NCBI GenBank assembly: GCA_016710935.1
Contig: JADJTY010000001.1
Coordinates: forward strand, 310,001-374,000
DNA: 64,000 nt
Direction: 5' to 3'
From: Chitinophagaceae bacterium
GTDB lineage: Bacteria; Bacteroidota; Bacteroidia; Chitinophagales; Chitinophagaceae
Part shown: piece by piece, positions 51,152-60,028 of the stretch
Layout: the number at the start of each line of letters is the position of its first letter
Position numbering within the stretch: the first letter of the stretch is position 1
The notes under the pieces: generated by a model
The model's database searches: none
Seen by the model: the letters and a program-made list of their open reading frames with translations, nothing else
What the model was told of the DNA's origin: nothing
Made by a program: the position numbers and the translations under genes

Positions 51152-53531
51152 CATCAGCAGGTGCTTCAAATGGTTTTTTATTTTCTTCCTTAGGCTTTAT
51201 TCCAAAATTGTACCGGAAGGTTAATCCCACCCTCCTGGTATCATTTATGCGTTGCCCCTGAGCACTTACCGAACCCTGCTGTAAGCTGAATGATACCCGG
51301 TTGGTTTGTAAAAGATCACTTACAGATAAAATAATATTCGCTTTCTTTTTAAAAATACTTTTATTGGCAGATATAAATATTCCGCCAAAAGTATTCAGCT
51401 CATATAAATTTTGTAATCCTTTGGTACGCATAAAACCCTGCATATTGATGCTGAATGCTGGCGTCACTTTTAATTCCTGAAACATAAAAAAGGTCCAGCT
51501 GCTGCGTTTGTAATTTAAAGGCCGCCCCTCATAAAACCCGTTGTATATATTGTGGTTAAACTGTACCCCGGCATAAAAAAAGTACCTCCCACCGGGTGGA
51601 ATACCGCCAATGACCTTTGCATAGGTTTCCCTGTTCTTACCCAGGTTGTCATAAGTGCGATATGCGATTTTGTTGCTGTCCTGGTAAGTTACACTGCTGA
51701 AAATATCTTTGGTATTGTTGATGCCCAAAGCAATTACCGGAATGTTATTAAAGGTTACATTAACCTCGTAATTGGTTGTAAACTGCGGTTTTAATTTAGG
51801 GTTACCTACATCATAAACATACTGATCAACGTATTTGGGGTAGGGATTTAAAACCTCGTAATAAGGGCGCCTGATACTTTTGCGGTAGATGGCATTTCCT
51901 ATCAATGGGAAACCAAACATCTTAAATAATTTGCGTTTTATGAATAGGTATGGGAAAATATCCGCCCGGTTTAAAGACAAAGTGGTGTCTTTGGGTATTA
52001 GTTGTTTGCCATTAATATCTGTTAATTCAAGCCTTAGTCCTGGTTTGATGGTAAAGCCTGCAAATGTTTTTGATACCTGCATATATGCAGCTGTAATATT
52101 TTCTTTATACTTAAAAGCGTTGGTTTGAAAACCATCCACAAACCTGATATTGTTTCCGGTATCCTTAAAATAGTCGGCACTGTTTTCACTGTTACTGATG
52201 GTGGTTTTAAAGCCGGCTTCCAGCGTTAAAGCTCCCTGAAGCTTTAGAACAAGATCTGTTTGAAAAAGAAAAACATGCTTATTGTTTTTACTGACACCAT
52301 CACCGGAAACAGTTGGCATGGGAGGTGAGTAACTGAAGTTGTTATACAACTGGGTATTGGTGTTTCCGTAATAATTATAATCTAACACTGTCGTCCATTC
52401 ACTGCCGGTGGTGTCGATCTTATATTTTGCCGAAAGGGTACTTCCCAGGAATGTTGTATGGTTGGCATTAATGATATCAGAATTATTTAAACCAATAAAA
52501 GAAGAGAGCGGGTCTTTGCTGATAACGATATTATTGCTGGCAAAACTTTTACTTTTTGTATAACTCATCCGCATATCATATCCTGCATTAAACCGGGGCG
52601 TAAACTCAATATCAATACCACCATTCAGATAATTATTTGTTGTAGGATAGGTTGTAAAAGATTTTTGAGTAAGCAAACTGGTGTCGGTTCTTATGAACCG
52701 GTCCGAGTTTAATTCTTCAAAATTATTTCTGTCGGTAAACTGGTAACTGATGTAGCTGTTAATTTTACCAGAGCCTTTGTTTAAATTAAAGCCGGCAGTT
52801 TTTGTACCATACACACCCTGAAAGTATGCGATATTAAAAGTTCCATTGGTGCCCAGTTTTACGCCTTTCTTTAAAACAATATTTACCATACCGCCGCTGC
52901 TTGCTGCATCATACTTTGCAGAAGGTGTACGCAATATCTCAATCTTGCTTACACTTCCGGCAGGCAAACTTTTCAGCAACGATGCAATATCGGCACTGCT
53001 TAATTTCATTTCTCTGCCATTGATCATAATGGTGGCTGGCGTGGTGCTGCTTAAATAAACATTGCCATCCTGGTCAACAATGGTACCCGGGGTTTTTTCA
53101 AGAATTTCGAATGCATTGGTACTGCTGTTGGCCAGCACTTCGGCATCTACAACGGTTTTATCATCTTCCTGTTTTACAAGCGGTTTTTTAGATATCACCG
53201 TTACATTACCAAGGTTGTTTATTTTATAACGCATCTCTACCTGTACCAAAGTATCTGCATTAATAATTACCACTTGCCATTTATCCTGCATACCGGTGGC
53301 TGTTGTTTTTAAAACATAATTCGTTTTCAGTTTTAAACTGAAAACGGTTTCTGCCAACAGTATTTTTTTAGTTATCAACGTAGTGTCTGGTAACCTGTAT
53401 AAAATGGCAGTTGCATTTTGAACAGTATCTTTCCTGTCATCAATAATAACAACACGAAGTTTTGCAGTTTGTGCAAACACCTGCAAACAACCTATCTGTA
53501 AAAAAGTAAAAAGTATCGCTTTTAATTTCAT
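51144..53531 (-). CDS. TonB-dependent receptor-like outer-membrane beta-barrel protein
   Basis: A 795-residue protein with a signal peptide (ILFTFLQIGCLQVFAQ), a short carboxypeptidase-regulatory-like domain (residues 22-105), a plug region (PGTIVDQDGNVYLSSTTPA to GGMVNIVLKKG) and a long beta barrel ending with an aromatic strand. It belongs to the outer-membrane barrel group 3 rather than classical SusC. A terminator separates it from the efflux genes upstream. Ligand unknown; no partner SusD is present. Confidence 0.82.
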   Translation of the reverse strand: MKLKAILFTFLQIGCLQVFAQTAKLRVVIIDDRKDTVQNATAILYRLPDTTLITKKILLAETVFSLKLKTNYVLKTTATGMQDKWQVVIINADTLVQVEMRYKINNLGNVTVISKKPLVKQEDDKTVVDAEVLANSSTNAFEILEKTPGTIVDQDGNVYLSSTTPATIMINGREMKLSSADIASLLKSLPAGSVSKIEILRTPSAKYDAASSGGMVNIVLKKGVKLGTNGTFNIAYFQGVYGTKTAGFNLNKGSGKINSYISYQFTDRNNFEELNSDRFIRTDTSLLTQKSFTTYPTTNNYLNGGIDIEFTPRFNAGYDMRMSYTKSKSFASNNIVISKDPLSSFIGLNNSDIINANHTTFLGSTLSAKYKIDTTGSEWTTVLDYNYYGNTNTQLYNNFSYSPPMPTVSGDGVSKNNKHVFLFQTDLVLKLQGALTLEAGFKTTISNSENSADYFKDTGNNIRFVDGFQTNAFKYKENITAAYMQVSKTFAGFTIKPGLRLELTDINGKQLIPKDTTLSLNRADIFPYLFIKRKLFKMFGFPLIGNAIYRKSIRRPYYEVLNPYPKYVDQYVYDVGNPKLKPQFTTNYEVNVTFNNIPVIALGINNTKDIFSSVTYQDSNKIAYRTYDNLGKNRETYAKVIGGIPPGGRYFFYAGVQFNHNIYNGFYEGRPLNYKRSSWTFFMFQELKVTPAFSINMQGFMRTKGLQNLYELNTFGGIFISANKSIFKKKANIILSVSDLLQTNRVSFSLQQGSVSAQGQRINDTRRVGLTFRYNFGIKPKEENKKPFEAPADVN

Positions 53532-53535
53532 CGGT

Positions 53536-53571
53536 ATAAAAAAATGGCTGGTGATATCATTCAGCAGCCAT
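53536..53571 (-). terminator. Rho-independent terminator of the efflux genes
   Basis: On the minus strand ATGGCTG and CAGCCAT form seven pairs, followed by a run of seven T. It lies between the adaptor stop (53592) and the receptor start (53531). Confidence 0.75.
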
Positions 53572-53591
53572 CGAATTACATTTTAAAAATG

Positions 53592-54992
53592 TCATTTTTT
53601 CTTCTCAAACAGATCTTTTTTGTCTACCACTTTTACCTGCTTTCCTGTTTTAAGTGTTTTGCTTACCACATCATAGGGACCGGTAATTACCAGGTCACCT
53701 TCTTTTAAGCCTTCGGTAATTTCAATATTGTTTATGTCCTGGATATCGGTTTTAACTTTCACCTTACCCACTTTTCCGGCATTGTCAATGGTAAACACAA
53801 CAACTTCCAGATCATCTTCCAGCGATGAAGTTTCCTTTACATCCGACTCATCTTTTTTCTTTGAAATACTTGTTTTTGTACTGTCACCTTTATCACGTGT
53901 GGTAACGGCATTAATAGGAACACTCAATACATTAGCATGAGTTTTGGTCTGAATATCGGCATTGGCACTCATTCCGGGGCGGAAGGGGAAAGTTCCTTTG
54001 CCCAACAGATCATTATAACTTTCGGGCAAAATCCTGATGTACACTTTATATTGCGTAACATCATTGGTTGTATTAGATAAAGCATTTTGCGAAGCAGCGC
54101 CATTATTGCTGCTGGCAATTTGTGTAACAATGCCTTTAAATTTACGGTCGCTGTAGGCATCCACTTCTACCAGTGCACTATCGCCCAGTTTTACTTTTGG
54201 AATATCATTTTCCCCCACATCAACCCTTATTTCAATTTTGCTCATATCTGCAATGCGTAAAATTTCGGTACCCACAGTAAAACTATTGCCCGATACACTC
54301 TCTCCTTTTTTTACATTCAGCAAAGAAACAACACCGTCGCTTGGCGCAACAATAGCAGTTCTGCTCAGATCTTTATTGGCTCTTTGTAAACTGGCTTGTG
54401 CTGTCTGCACATTGGCCTGTGCACTTTGCACATTCGCTTTTGTACTGCGTATGCCTTGTACTGCAGCATTGTAATTTGCTTTGGCAGCTTTCAGGGTGGT
54501 TTCTGCCACATCCATTTCGCTGCGACTGATCACTTTATCATCAAATAATTTTTTAGACCGGTCATACGCCCGTTGCGCCTGTTCCATCTGTGCATCTAAT
54601 GCATCAAGCGCTGCCTGTGCATTGCTAACCTGTGCCTGCACGCTGCTTACCTGCGCCTGCGATTGTGCCACACCACTGGCAGCCTGGCTGCGTTGAATAT
54701 TGTACACATCAGGATCAATACGTGCAAGCAGCTGCCCACGTTTTACCGTATCGCCTTCCTGCACATTTAACTCTGTAATTACACCGCTGATATCGGGGCT
54801 TACTTTTACTTCATCCTCCGGATAAATTTTTCCACTGGCATTTACAATTTCTGTAATGGTGCGTTTCTGCACTTTCTCTGCAGTAACTTTTGTTCCTTCA
54901 TCTTTTCCAAACACACCTGCTTTTGATAATATGACAAGCAATACTATCAAAGCTCCCAAGCTAATTAAAATCCATTTAAGCGATTTACTCAT
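53592..54992 (-). CDS. MacA/HlyD-type periplasmic efflux adaptor
   Basis: A 466-residue membrane fusion protein. One N-terminal helix (WILISLGALIVLLVIL) anchors it; a lipoyl half-motif ITELNVQEGDTVKRGQLLARIDP leads to an Ala/Gln-rich alpha-hairpin (residues 100-225) and a second lipoyl half DGVVSLLNVKKGESV, then beta-barrel domains and a KKDE-rich C-terminus. It should link an inner-membrane ABC (MacB-like) pump to TolC. ATG at 54992 fits the signal start better than 55019. The TolC gene lies upstream, but no permease gene is adjacent. Confidence 0.87.
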   Translation of the reverse strand: MSKSLKWILISLGALIVLLVILSKAGVFGKDEGTKVTAEKVQKRTITEIVNASGKIYPEDEVKVSPDISGVITELNVQEGDTVKRGQLLARIDPDVYNIQRSQAASGVAQSQAQVSSVQAQVSNAQAALDALDAQMEQAQRAYDRSKKLFDDKVISRSEMDVAETTLKAAKANYNAAVQGIRSTKANVQSAQANVQTAQASLQRANKDLSRTAIVAPSDGVVSLLNVKKGESVSGNSFTVGTEILRIADMSKIEIRVDVGENDIPKVKLGDSALVEVDAYSDRKFKGIVTQIASSNNGAASQNALSNTTNDVTQYKVYIRILPESYNDLLGKGTFPFRPGMSANADIQTKTHANVLSVPINAVTTRDKGDSTKTSISKKKDESDVKETSSLEDDLEVVVFTIDNAGKVGKVKVKTDIQDINNIEITEGLKEGDLVITGPYDVVSKTLKTGKQVKVVDKKDLFEKKK

Positions 54993-55134
54993 TGTTATTT
55001 TTTTTATGAGCCCGGCCAAGATTCTTTGTTCAGCTTCATTGGCGTCGCACTCTTGTACTATATATCTTTATTCGACTTTAATTATGTTATGCACTTTTTT
55101 ATAAAAGAGCTATAAATAATTATTCTCCAAAGTT

Positions 55135-55151
55135 TCCCGATTATATCGGGA
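55135..55151. repeat. Short palindrome TCCCGA-N5-TCGGGA
   Basis: Arms TCCCGA and TCGGGA around TTATA, 11 bases from the TolC stop codon. Same arms as at 6401-6416 and 59707-59725. Confidence 0.5.
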
Positions 55152-55162
55152 CGGAAGGGGGT

Positions 55163-56587
55163 TTAAAATTTCAATCCCTGCCCCTTATAAAATTCCAGCA
55201 CTTTCATTTTAAAAACATAATCATACTGGTTCAAAGCATTCTGCAGTTTTGCAGTAAATAAATTATTCTGACTGGTGATCAGATCAAAAGTTCCCAGCAT
55301 GCCAACATCATACCTTTTTTGTGCATAGTAAAAAGTACGTTCTGCTGCTTCCAGTGATTTTTTTCCGGCATTTAGTTTTTCCAATGCCACCATCGAGGCA
55401 TTATATGCTTTGTATATATCCTGTTTCAGTGTTTGATTGTCCAGTTCTTTTTGCAACTCCTGGTTGCGGATGCTTATTTTAGTTTTTTGGTAATTGGTAC
55501 GGGCACCCAGGCCATTAAAAATGGGAATACTTACACTTAATCCTACCGACTGGAAAAAATTTTGATTTAGCTGTGATGAAAAGGTTTGTTTGCGGGAAGT
55601 ATAATCCGGAAAAGGGGCAAAAACGCCATAAGGGGTACCCCCAACGATCACCTTACCGATGGTATCGTTAAAAAAATTAACTCCTGTTATTTCGTTTGCC
55701 CTGCTATTATAACGGCTACCCAGGCTACCAAACATCGAAATGGTAGGATACATACTTCCTTTTACAGCAGCTGATGTTTTTTGGGCAGCTTTCAGTTTAA
55801 AATCATTAAAACGCTGCTGTGGCATATTGGCCATCGCTAACGCATAAACTGTTTCCGGCTGCAGGTCGGCCAGTTTTTCAACAAATATTTTTTCCGCCGC
55901 AGGCGTTTCAATTTCAAAAGGGGTAGCGGCATCAAGTGCCATAAAGGCTTTTATAGATAATGTACTTTGTATTACATTTCCCTTTGCTGTAATCAGGTTC
56001 GAGCTATCTATAGCAACCTGTGCCTCCAGGTTTGCTGCATTTAACTCTGGTAAGTTGCCGGCATCTACCAGTTTACGGGTATTACTTAACTGAGCCTGGG
56101 ATTGCTTTAGCTGTACACCGGCAATTTTTTCCTGTTCCATACCTAGTAAGATCTGTAAATACAGGTTTGCAACTGATAATGCAATATCATTCTTTAGCTT
56201 ATCTGTATTGGCTTTGGTTGCCTGTAATTCCCATTCATTGGCGGCTATTGTGTTCCGTTTGCTGAACCAGTTAAAAATATCAGCACTGCTTTGCAACTGC
56301 ATATTGGCCGATAAAAAACTTTGCGTAGTTAAGCTGAAAGTAGTGGGATCCTGGCTCCGGCCATTACTAAAACCCGGTCCCCCGCTGAAATTCAGATTGG
56401 GCAGTTGCCCGTACTTGCTTTGTTTTAAAGTTAATTCGGCAATTTTGGTTTGTAGGTCAACCTGCTTTACCGAAATATTATTAGCCATGGCATATTCTAT
56501 GCACTGCAGCAAGCCCCATTTTTGTTGTGATTTTACAGTTCCGGAAACAGCCAATAAAGCGAAAAAGGTTAAAAGGTTATAACGCAT
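55163..56587 (-). CDS. TolC-family outer-membrane efflux protein
   Basis: About 474 residues, starting at the ATG at 56587 with signal peptide LLTFFALLAVSGTVKSQQ; a longer frame to 56695 has no sensible signal. Two repeats of the TolC fold are visible, including WGLLQCIEYAMANNISVKQVDL at the N-terminus and AAERTFYYAQKRYDVGMLGTFD at the C-terminal repeat. The trimer would form the outer-membrane duct for the MacA-like adaptor encoded downstream after about 143 bases. Confidence 0.88.
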   Translation of the reverse strand: MRYNLLTFFALLAVSGTVKSQQKWGLLQCIEYAMANNISVKQVDLQTKIAELTLKQSKYGQLPNLNFSGGPGFSNGRSQDPTTFSLTTQSFLSANMQLQSSADIFNWFSKRNTIAANEWELQATKANTDKLKNDIALSVANLYLQILLGMEQEKIAGVQLKQSQAQLSNTRKLVDAGNLPELNAANLEAQVAIDSSNLITAKGNVIQSTLSIKAFMALDAATPFEIETPAAEKIFVEKLADLQPETVYALAMANMPQQRFNDFKLKAAQKTSAAVKGSMYPTISMFGSLGSRYNSRANEITGVNFFNDTIGKVIVGGTPYGVFAPFPDYTSRKQTFSSQLNQNFFQSVGLSVSIPIFNGLGARTNYQKTKISIRNQELQKELDNQTLKQDIYKAYNASMVALEKLNAGKKSLEAAERTFYYAQKRYDVGMLGTFDLITSQNNLFTAKLQNALNQYDYVFKMKVLEFYKGQGLKF

Positions 56588-56706
56588 ACAACAAAAATAA
56601 TTCATCTGTATGTAAAACGTATAAAACAATTGTACAAACGGTAAATAAGCGGGAGTCCATTTGGTAAATGCATTTTTAGCGCATTTTAAATACAAAAAAC
56701 AGCTTT

Positions 56707-58059
56707 TTATTCATTTCCGGGAGGAGCATTATTTTTTTTCTTTAAAACGAAATACAACACCACAAAAACAGCCAGCACTCCTAAGCCGGTTAGTGCCGCC
56801 CCGGGGTCGGCCACGGTTATACTGCCTGCTACAAAAAGGTAAGCCAACATAAAGATCACCGGCATTAATGGAAAGAATTTCATCTGGTAGATGCCGGTTC
56901 CATCCAGGTGTTTTGTTTTTTTGCGAAACCAGAAAATAGTGGCGCAGCTTAATATCATTCCAAAGCTATCCAGGAAAATGGTGAAGGTTAATATCTTTTC
57001 AAATTCCTGTGCAAAATAGAGGATAACGATACACAGTGCAGAAAAAATGGTTAGGGAAAATGTGGTAACGTTCGAATCTTTATTATAACGGGCAAATATT
57101 TTTGGTAAACTTCCGTCCTCGCCCATGGCATACATTACACGTGGGTTGCTAAGCAGCGATCCGTTTACATAAGCCAGTACTCCTAAAAAAAGAAAGGCCG
57201 AAAATGCAGAGGCTCCACCGGTTCCGAAAATCCTTTCAATTACAACGTAAGCAATTTCCTTTTCACCTTTCATCTGGTTAAAACCAACCACATTAAAATA
57301 ACTGAGATTTACCAGCATGTACAAACCGATGATGATGAGGATACCAATAAAAATTCCCCGCGGAATATTTTTAGAGGGGTTCTGCACATCATTACCCAGG
57401 TTGATGGTTTGCTGATAACCGCCATAGGTAAAGGATACGGCTATCAAACTGAGACCGAGGCTTTTACCCCAATCCATCCACGTGAAAGCCTGTTCAGGTG
57501 CTGCAACTGCTTTTGCTGCATCGTTCACTGCATATTTATCGGGAAAAAACAAAGCTGATATTAAAACCACTACCATGGTGATCTTTATCATCATTAAAAT
57601 ATTCTGGGTGGTAGAACTGGTTTTTAATCCTCTTAAATTAATGAGATAAAAAATGATTATGGCAGCAGAACTAACAATGGCCTTGTCAATATCTGTCCAG
57701 TTACCGGGGAATAATTTTAATAAGTAACCACTGCCGATCAATGCCACACCACTGATGCTTGCCGCATTACTTACCAGTATGATGCAGTTAATGGCAAAGG
57801 CAATACTGGGGTGATAAGCTTTTGCAAAAACCTTGTAATAACCACCCGTAACCGGATACCGGCTGCCAATCTCGGCATAGGTAAGAGCGCCGCAAAGCGC
57901 CACCAGTCCACCAATTGCCCAGGCACTAAAGTAAACGGATGGCGAAATAGCATCCTTGGCACTGGTAGCTGCCGTTCTGAAAATGCCCATGCCAATTACA
58001 AATCCAATCACCAGCATGGTAAGGGAAAACAGGTTGAGTTTATTACTTTTTGTTTGCAT
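56707..58059 (-). CDS. APC-family amino acid/polyamine permease
   Basis: A 450-residue transporter with about 12 hydrophobic segments. The first helix has LVIGFVIGMGIFRTAAT, the unwound glycine region that binds the amino acid carboxylate in APC proteins, and GGLVALCGALTYAEIGSRYP follows. Direction is minus, 107-base gap before the next + strand gene. A plausible role is amino acid uptake or exchange; the substrate cannot be told. Confidence 0.86.
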   Translation of the reverse strand: MQTKSNKLNLFSLTMLVIGFVIGMGIFRTAATSAKDAISPSVYFSAWAIGGLVALCGALTYAEIGSRYPVTGGYYKVFAKAYHPSIAFAINCIILVSNAASISGVALIGSGYLLKLFPGNWTDIDKAIVSSAAIIIFYLINLRGLKTSSTTQNILMMIKITMVVVLISALFFPDKYAVNDAAKAVAAPEQAFTWMDWGKSLGLSLIAVSFTYGGYQQTINLGNDVQNPSKNIPRGIFIGILIIIGLYMLVNLSYFNVVGFNQMKGEKEIAYVVIERIFGTGGASAFSAFLFLGVLAYVNGSLLSNPRVMYAMGEDGSLPKIFARYNKDSNVTTFSLTIFSALCIVILYFAQEFEKILTFTIFLDSFGMILSCATIFWFRKKTKHLDGTGIYQMKFFPLMPVIFMLAYLFVAGSITVADPGAALTGLGVLAVFVVLYFVLKKKNNAPPGNE

Positions 58060-58158
58060 ACCGAAAAGATACTGAAAGGGGTTTAATACTTATTCGTTTT
58101 CAAAAAAAATAATTGAGTAAAATATGATTTCTCTCATAAACAATTTTTATAAAGCCCT

Positions 58159-58166
58159 TATCTTTG
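58159..58166 (+). promoter_or_regulatory. Bacteroidota -7 promoter box
   Basis: TATCTTTG matches TAnnTTTG and ends five bases before the ATG at 58172, so transcription may begin at or next to the start codon, giving a leaderless or nearly leaderless mRNA. Confidence 0.5.
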
Positions 58167-58171
58167 CACCC

Positions 58172-58540
58172 ATGTTCAAAAAGATAACAGCAACTATATT
58201 ACTGCTGGCATTTGTTTCTCAAACATTTGCCGGGCCGTTTATTATGCTGGACTATTTTATGAATAAAGCTGCTTACGCCAAAAACTGTATTAATAAGGCT
58301 AAACCTAAAATGCAATGTAATGGTAAATGCCAGGCCATGAAAAAAATACAGGAAGAGGAGAAAAAAGAGCAGCAAAATGAAGAGAGAAAAACAGAGGCTA
58401 AATCATCCGTACTTTCTTCAAAATCATTTTTTGCCACTATTCAACCAGTAATAATTATTGTTTTAAAAGCAACTGCTTTTGAATCAGAATATCCACTCAC
58501 AGATATTTCCTACGACTTCTTTCATCCGCCACAGGCTTAG
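58172..58540 (+). CDS. Small secreted hypothetical protein
   Basis: 122 residues with a clear signal peptide (ITATILLLAFVSQTFAGPF). The mature part has a Cys pair region, CINKAKPKMQCNGKCQ, then a highly charged EEEKKEQQNEERK stretch, and a hydrophobic segment (IQPVIIIVLKATAF). The Cys motif suggests metal binding, perhaps copper or iron handling, but no known domain is certain. ATG at 58172 follows the promoter box closely; the frame extends upstream to 58124, which would place the promoter in the coding region. Confidence 0.6.
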   Translation: MFKKITATILLLAFVSQTFAGPFIMLDYFMNKAAYAKNCINKAKPKMQCNGKCQAMKKIQEEEKKEQQNEERKTEAKSSVLSSKSFFATIQPVIIIVLKATAFESEYPLTDISYDFFHPPQA

Positions 58541-58708
58541 TTTCTCTTTAATTTTCAGTAACCTTATTGATTTAATTATCAATCAATTTATCATGCCGTT
58601 AAACATTAACAGCATGGGGGTGCTTTGGCTATTTGTGTACCTGCTAAAACAGTAAATGTTTTATGTACCTATAAAAATGGACAGTTTATAAATCTAAAAT
58701 AAAGAAGT

Positions 58709-59002
58709 ATGAAAAAAAATATTGGAATCTTTTTAATTGCAGCAATTGTTGCATGTAATCAGCCTAAGGCTGAAAAAGCAGCAGAAAAGACTGTAACAGA
58801 AACTATGAAGAAGGATACCGTAAAAGCAGATTTTGATAATTTGCTTTTTGCTGTAAAAAATGACCTGGTTTGCGGAATGCCTGTATCTGCAGGTATATCT
58901 GATACTGCACATTATAAAGGAGGAGTTTATGGATTTTGCGCTGCGGAATGCAAAGCAGAATTTGTAAAGAGTCCTACAACATATCTGTCTGCAAAACAGT
59001 AA
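58709..59002 (+). CDS. YHS-domain lipoprotein
   Basis: 97 residues. The N-terminus MKKNIGIFLIAAIVACNQ has a lipobox with Cys at residue 16, so it is probably anchored to the envelope. The C-terminal half holds a YHS-like domain: NDLVCGMPVSAG (CGM motif) and YGFCAAECKAEFVKSP, a small Cys-rich metal-binding fold seen in copper ATPases and related proteins. Together with the previous gene it suggests metal homeostasis. The preceding 168-base gap contains a palindromic stretch near 58593-58615 but no feature I can assign. Confidence 0.8.
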   Translation: MKKNIGIFLIAAIVACNQPKAEKAAEKTVTETMKKDTVKADFDNLLFAVKNDLVCGMPVSAGISDTAHYKGGVYGFCAAECKAEFVKSPTTYLSAKQ

Positions 59003-59039
59003 GATTAAAAATCTGCAAATTGCTCTGGATAAAACGATC

Positions 59040-59112
59040 GGCTTTGTAGCTCAGTTAGTAGAGCAGTTGACTCTTAATCAGCGGAAACAGGGTTCGAGTC
59101 ACTTCGAGGTCA
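59040..59112 (+). tRNA. tRNA-Lys (CTT), atypical
   Basis: A cloverleaf fits: acceptor GGCTTTG with CGAGGTC (several G-T pairs), D stem GCTC/GAGC, anticodon stem GTTGA/TCAGC around CTCTTAA (anticodon CTT), and TTCGAGT T-loop. The T-stem is poor: CAGGG against CACTT has two mismatches. It may be a degenerate or minor tRNA-Lys rather than the main one. Confidence 0.65.
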
Positions 59113-59188
59113 CAAAAAATCCTACGGCATTGGTTATTTACAGACTAGATAACAAATTGATTATATAAAAAATTAAAAACACAATCAA

Positions 59189-59584
59189 ATGAACAAAAAG
59201 ATCAAATTACTTACTGTAACCTTGCTGGCAACAGTTTCAATGGCATTTGCCCAAAATTCTAAAAGCACATGGCCCGAGATGAAAACTTTTCATTCCTTCA
59301 TGTCTTCCACTTTTCATCCGGTGGAGGAAGGGGACTTTGCTCCGCTGAAAGCAAAAGCAGACAGCCTTTTAATTACTGCAAACTTATGGCAGGCTTCTGC
59401 AATTCCCGGTGATTTTAAACCGGCTGAAACCAAAGCTGCTTTGGCAAATCTTGTAAATAAATGCAAGGCCTTGCAAAAAGCAGTAGCTGCAAAACAACCA
59501 AATGACAAGTTGAAAACGCTCATAACAGAAGCACACGATATTTTTCATACCATTACAGGGGAATGCAGAAAAGCTGATGATTAA
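59189..59584 (+). CDS. Small secreted helical hypothetical protein
   Basis: 131 residues with a signal peptide (LLTVTLLATVSMAFAQN). The rest is mainly helical with a His-rich N-terminal part (FHSFMSSTFHPVEEGD) and later ANLVNKCKALQKAV and HDIFHTITGECRK, which could form a four-helix bundle like cytochrome c'/c556 proteins but without a CxxCH haem motif. Function not recognised. A terminator follows. Confidence 0.65.
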   Translation: MNKKIKLLTVTLLATVSMAFAQNSKSTWPEMKTFHSFMSSTFHPVEEGDFAPLKAKADSLLITANLWQASAIPGDFKPAETKAALANLVNKCKALQKAVAAKQPNDKLKTLITEAHDIFHTITGECRKADD

Positions 59585-59605
59585 CTAACGCAAATATTTT
59601 TTGTA

Positions 59606-59633
59606 AATGCCGCTATAATTCAGCGGCATTTTT
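59606..59633 (+). terminator. Rho-independent terminator
   Basis: Nine-base arms AATGCCGCT and AGCGGCATT around a seven-base loop, then five T within a T-rich tail. It separates the small secreted protein gene from the riboswitch promoter. Confidence 0.85.
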
Positions 59634-59660
59634 ATTTCTCCACAGCGGCTGAATAATTTC

Positions 59661-59693
59661 TTTGCATCCCATATTATTCTTCACTTACATTTG
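59661..59693 (+). promoter_or_regulatory. Bacteroidota promoter of the btuB transcript
   Basis: TTTG at 59661-59664 and TACATTTG at 59686-59693 are 21 bases apart, matching the Bacteroidota consensus well. The expected start of transcription is just before the riboswitch. Confidence 0.7.
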
Positions 59694-59698
59694 CAGCG

Positions 59699-59900
59699 AA
59701 TTTGGTTCCCGATGTCAAATCGGGATTAAAAGGGAATCCCGTTTAACTCGGGAGCTATCCCCGTAGCTGTAAAGGCGGCCCCTCCTAACCTCCCCCGAGG
59801 GGAGGAATAAAGGAGCTAAAAACTACAAACCACTGTTCTGAATATCAGGATGGGAAGGTAAAAAGCCTAAGCCAGAAGACCTGCCCGGTTCATCAACATC
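59699..59900 (+). promoter_or_regulatory. Cobalamin riboswitch
   Basis: The conserved blocks are present in order: TTGGTTCCCGAT with ATCGGGATT, then AAAAGGGAATCCCG, CTCGGGAGCTATCCCCGTAG, CTGTAA, CCACTG, CAGGATGGGAAGG and GCCAGAAGACCTGCC. These are the B12-box and P3-P6 regions of the AdoCbl/B12 class. A 29-base repeat is inserted in the variable part between CTGTAA and CCACTG. It precedes the btuB-type gene by about 130 bases, the expression platform, and should reduce its expression when cobalamin is plentiful. Confidence 0.92.
59779..59807. repeat. Repeat inserted in the riboswitch variable arm
   Basis: CCCCTCCTAACCTCCCC then CGAGGGGAGGAA. CCTCCCC and GGGGAGG form a seven-base stem around a three-base loop. 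This wording is a frequent dispersed repeat in Bacteroidota and here forms an extra hairpin inside the aptamer. Confidence 0.65.
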
Positions 59901-60028
59901 ATTCAAAGCTTTCGGGTGAAAGGCATGGAGTGTAAAAGCTGCAAGGCATTTATATTTCTTTACGCCGTGGTTGGTGTCCCCACCAAACACATTTTCCAGG
60001 AAGCAGTCACAAAAAAAATTTTTCAAAC

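Noticed and set aside
58593..58655. A 20-codon frame near the palindrome between two small genes
   Set aside because: Too short, no promoter box of its own and no conserved pattern; may be chance.
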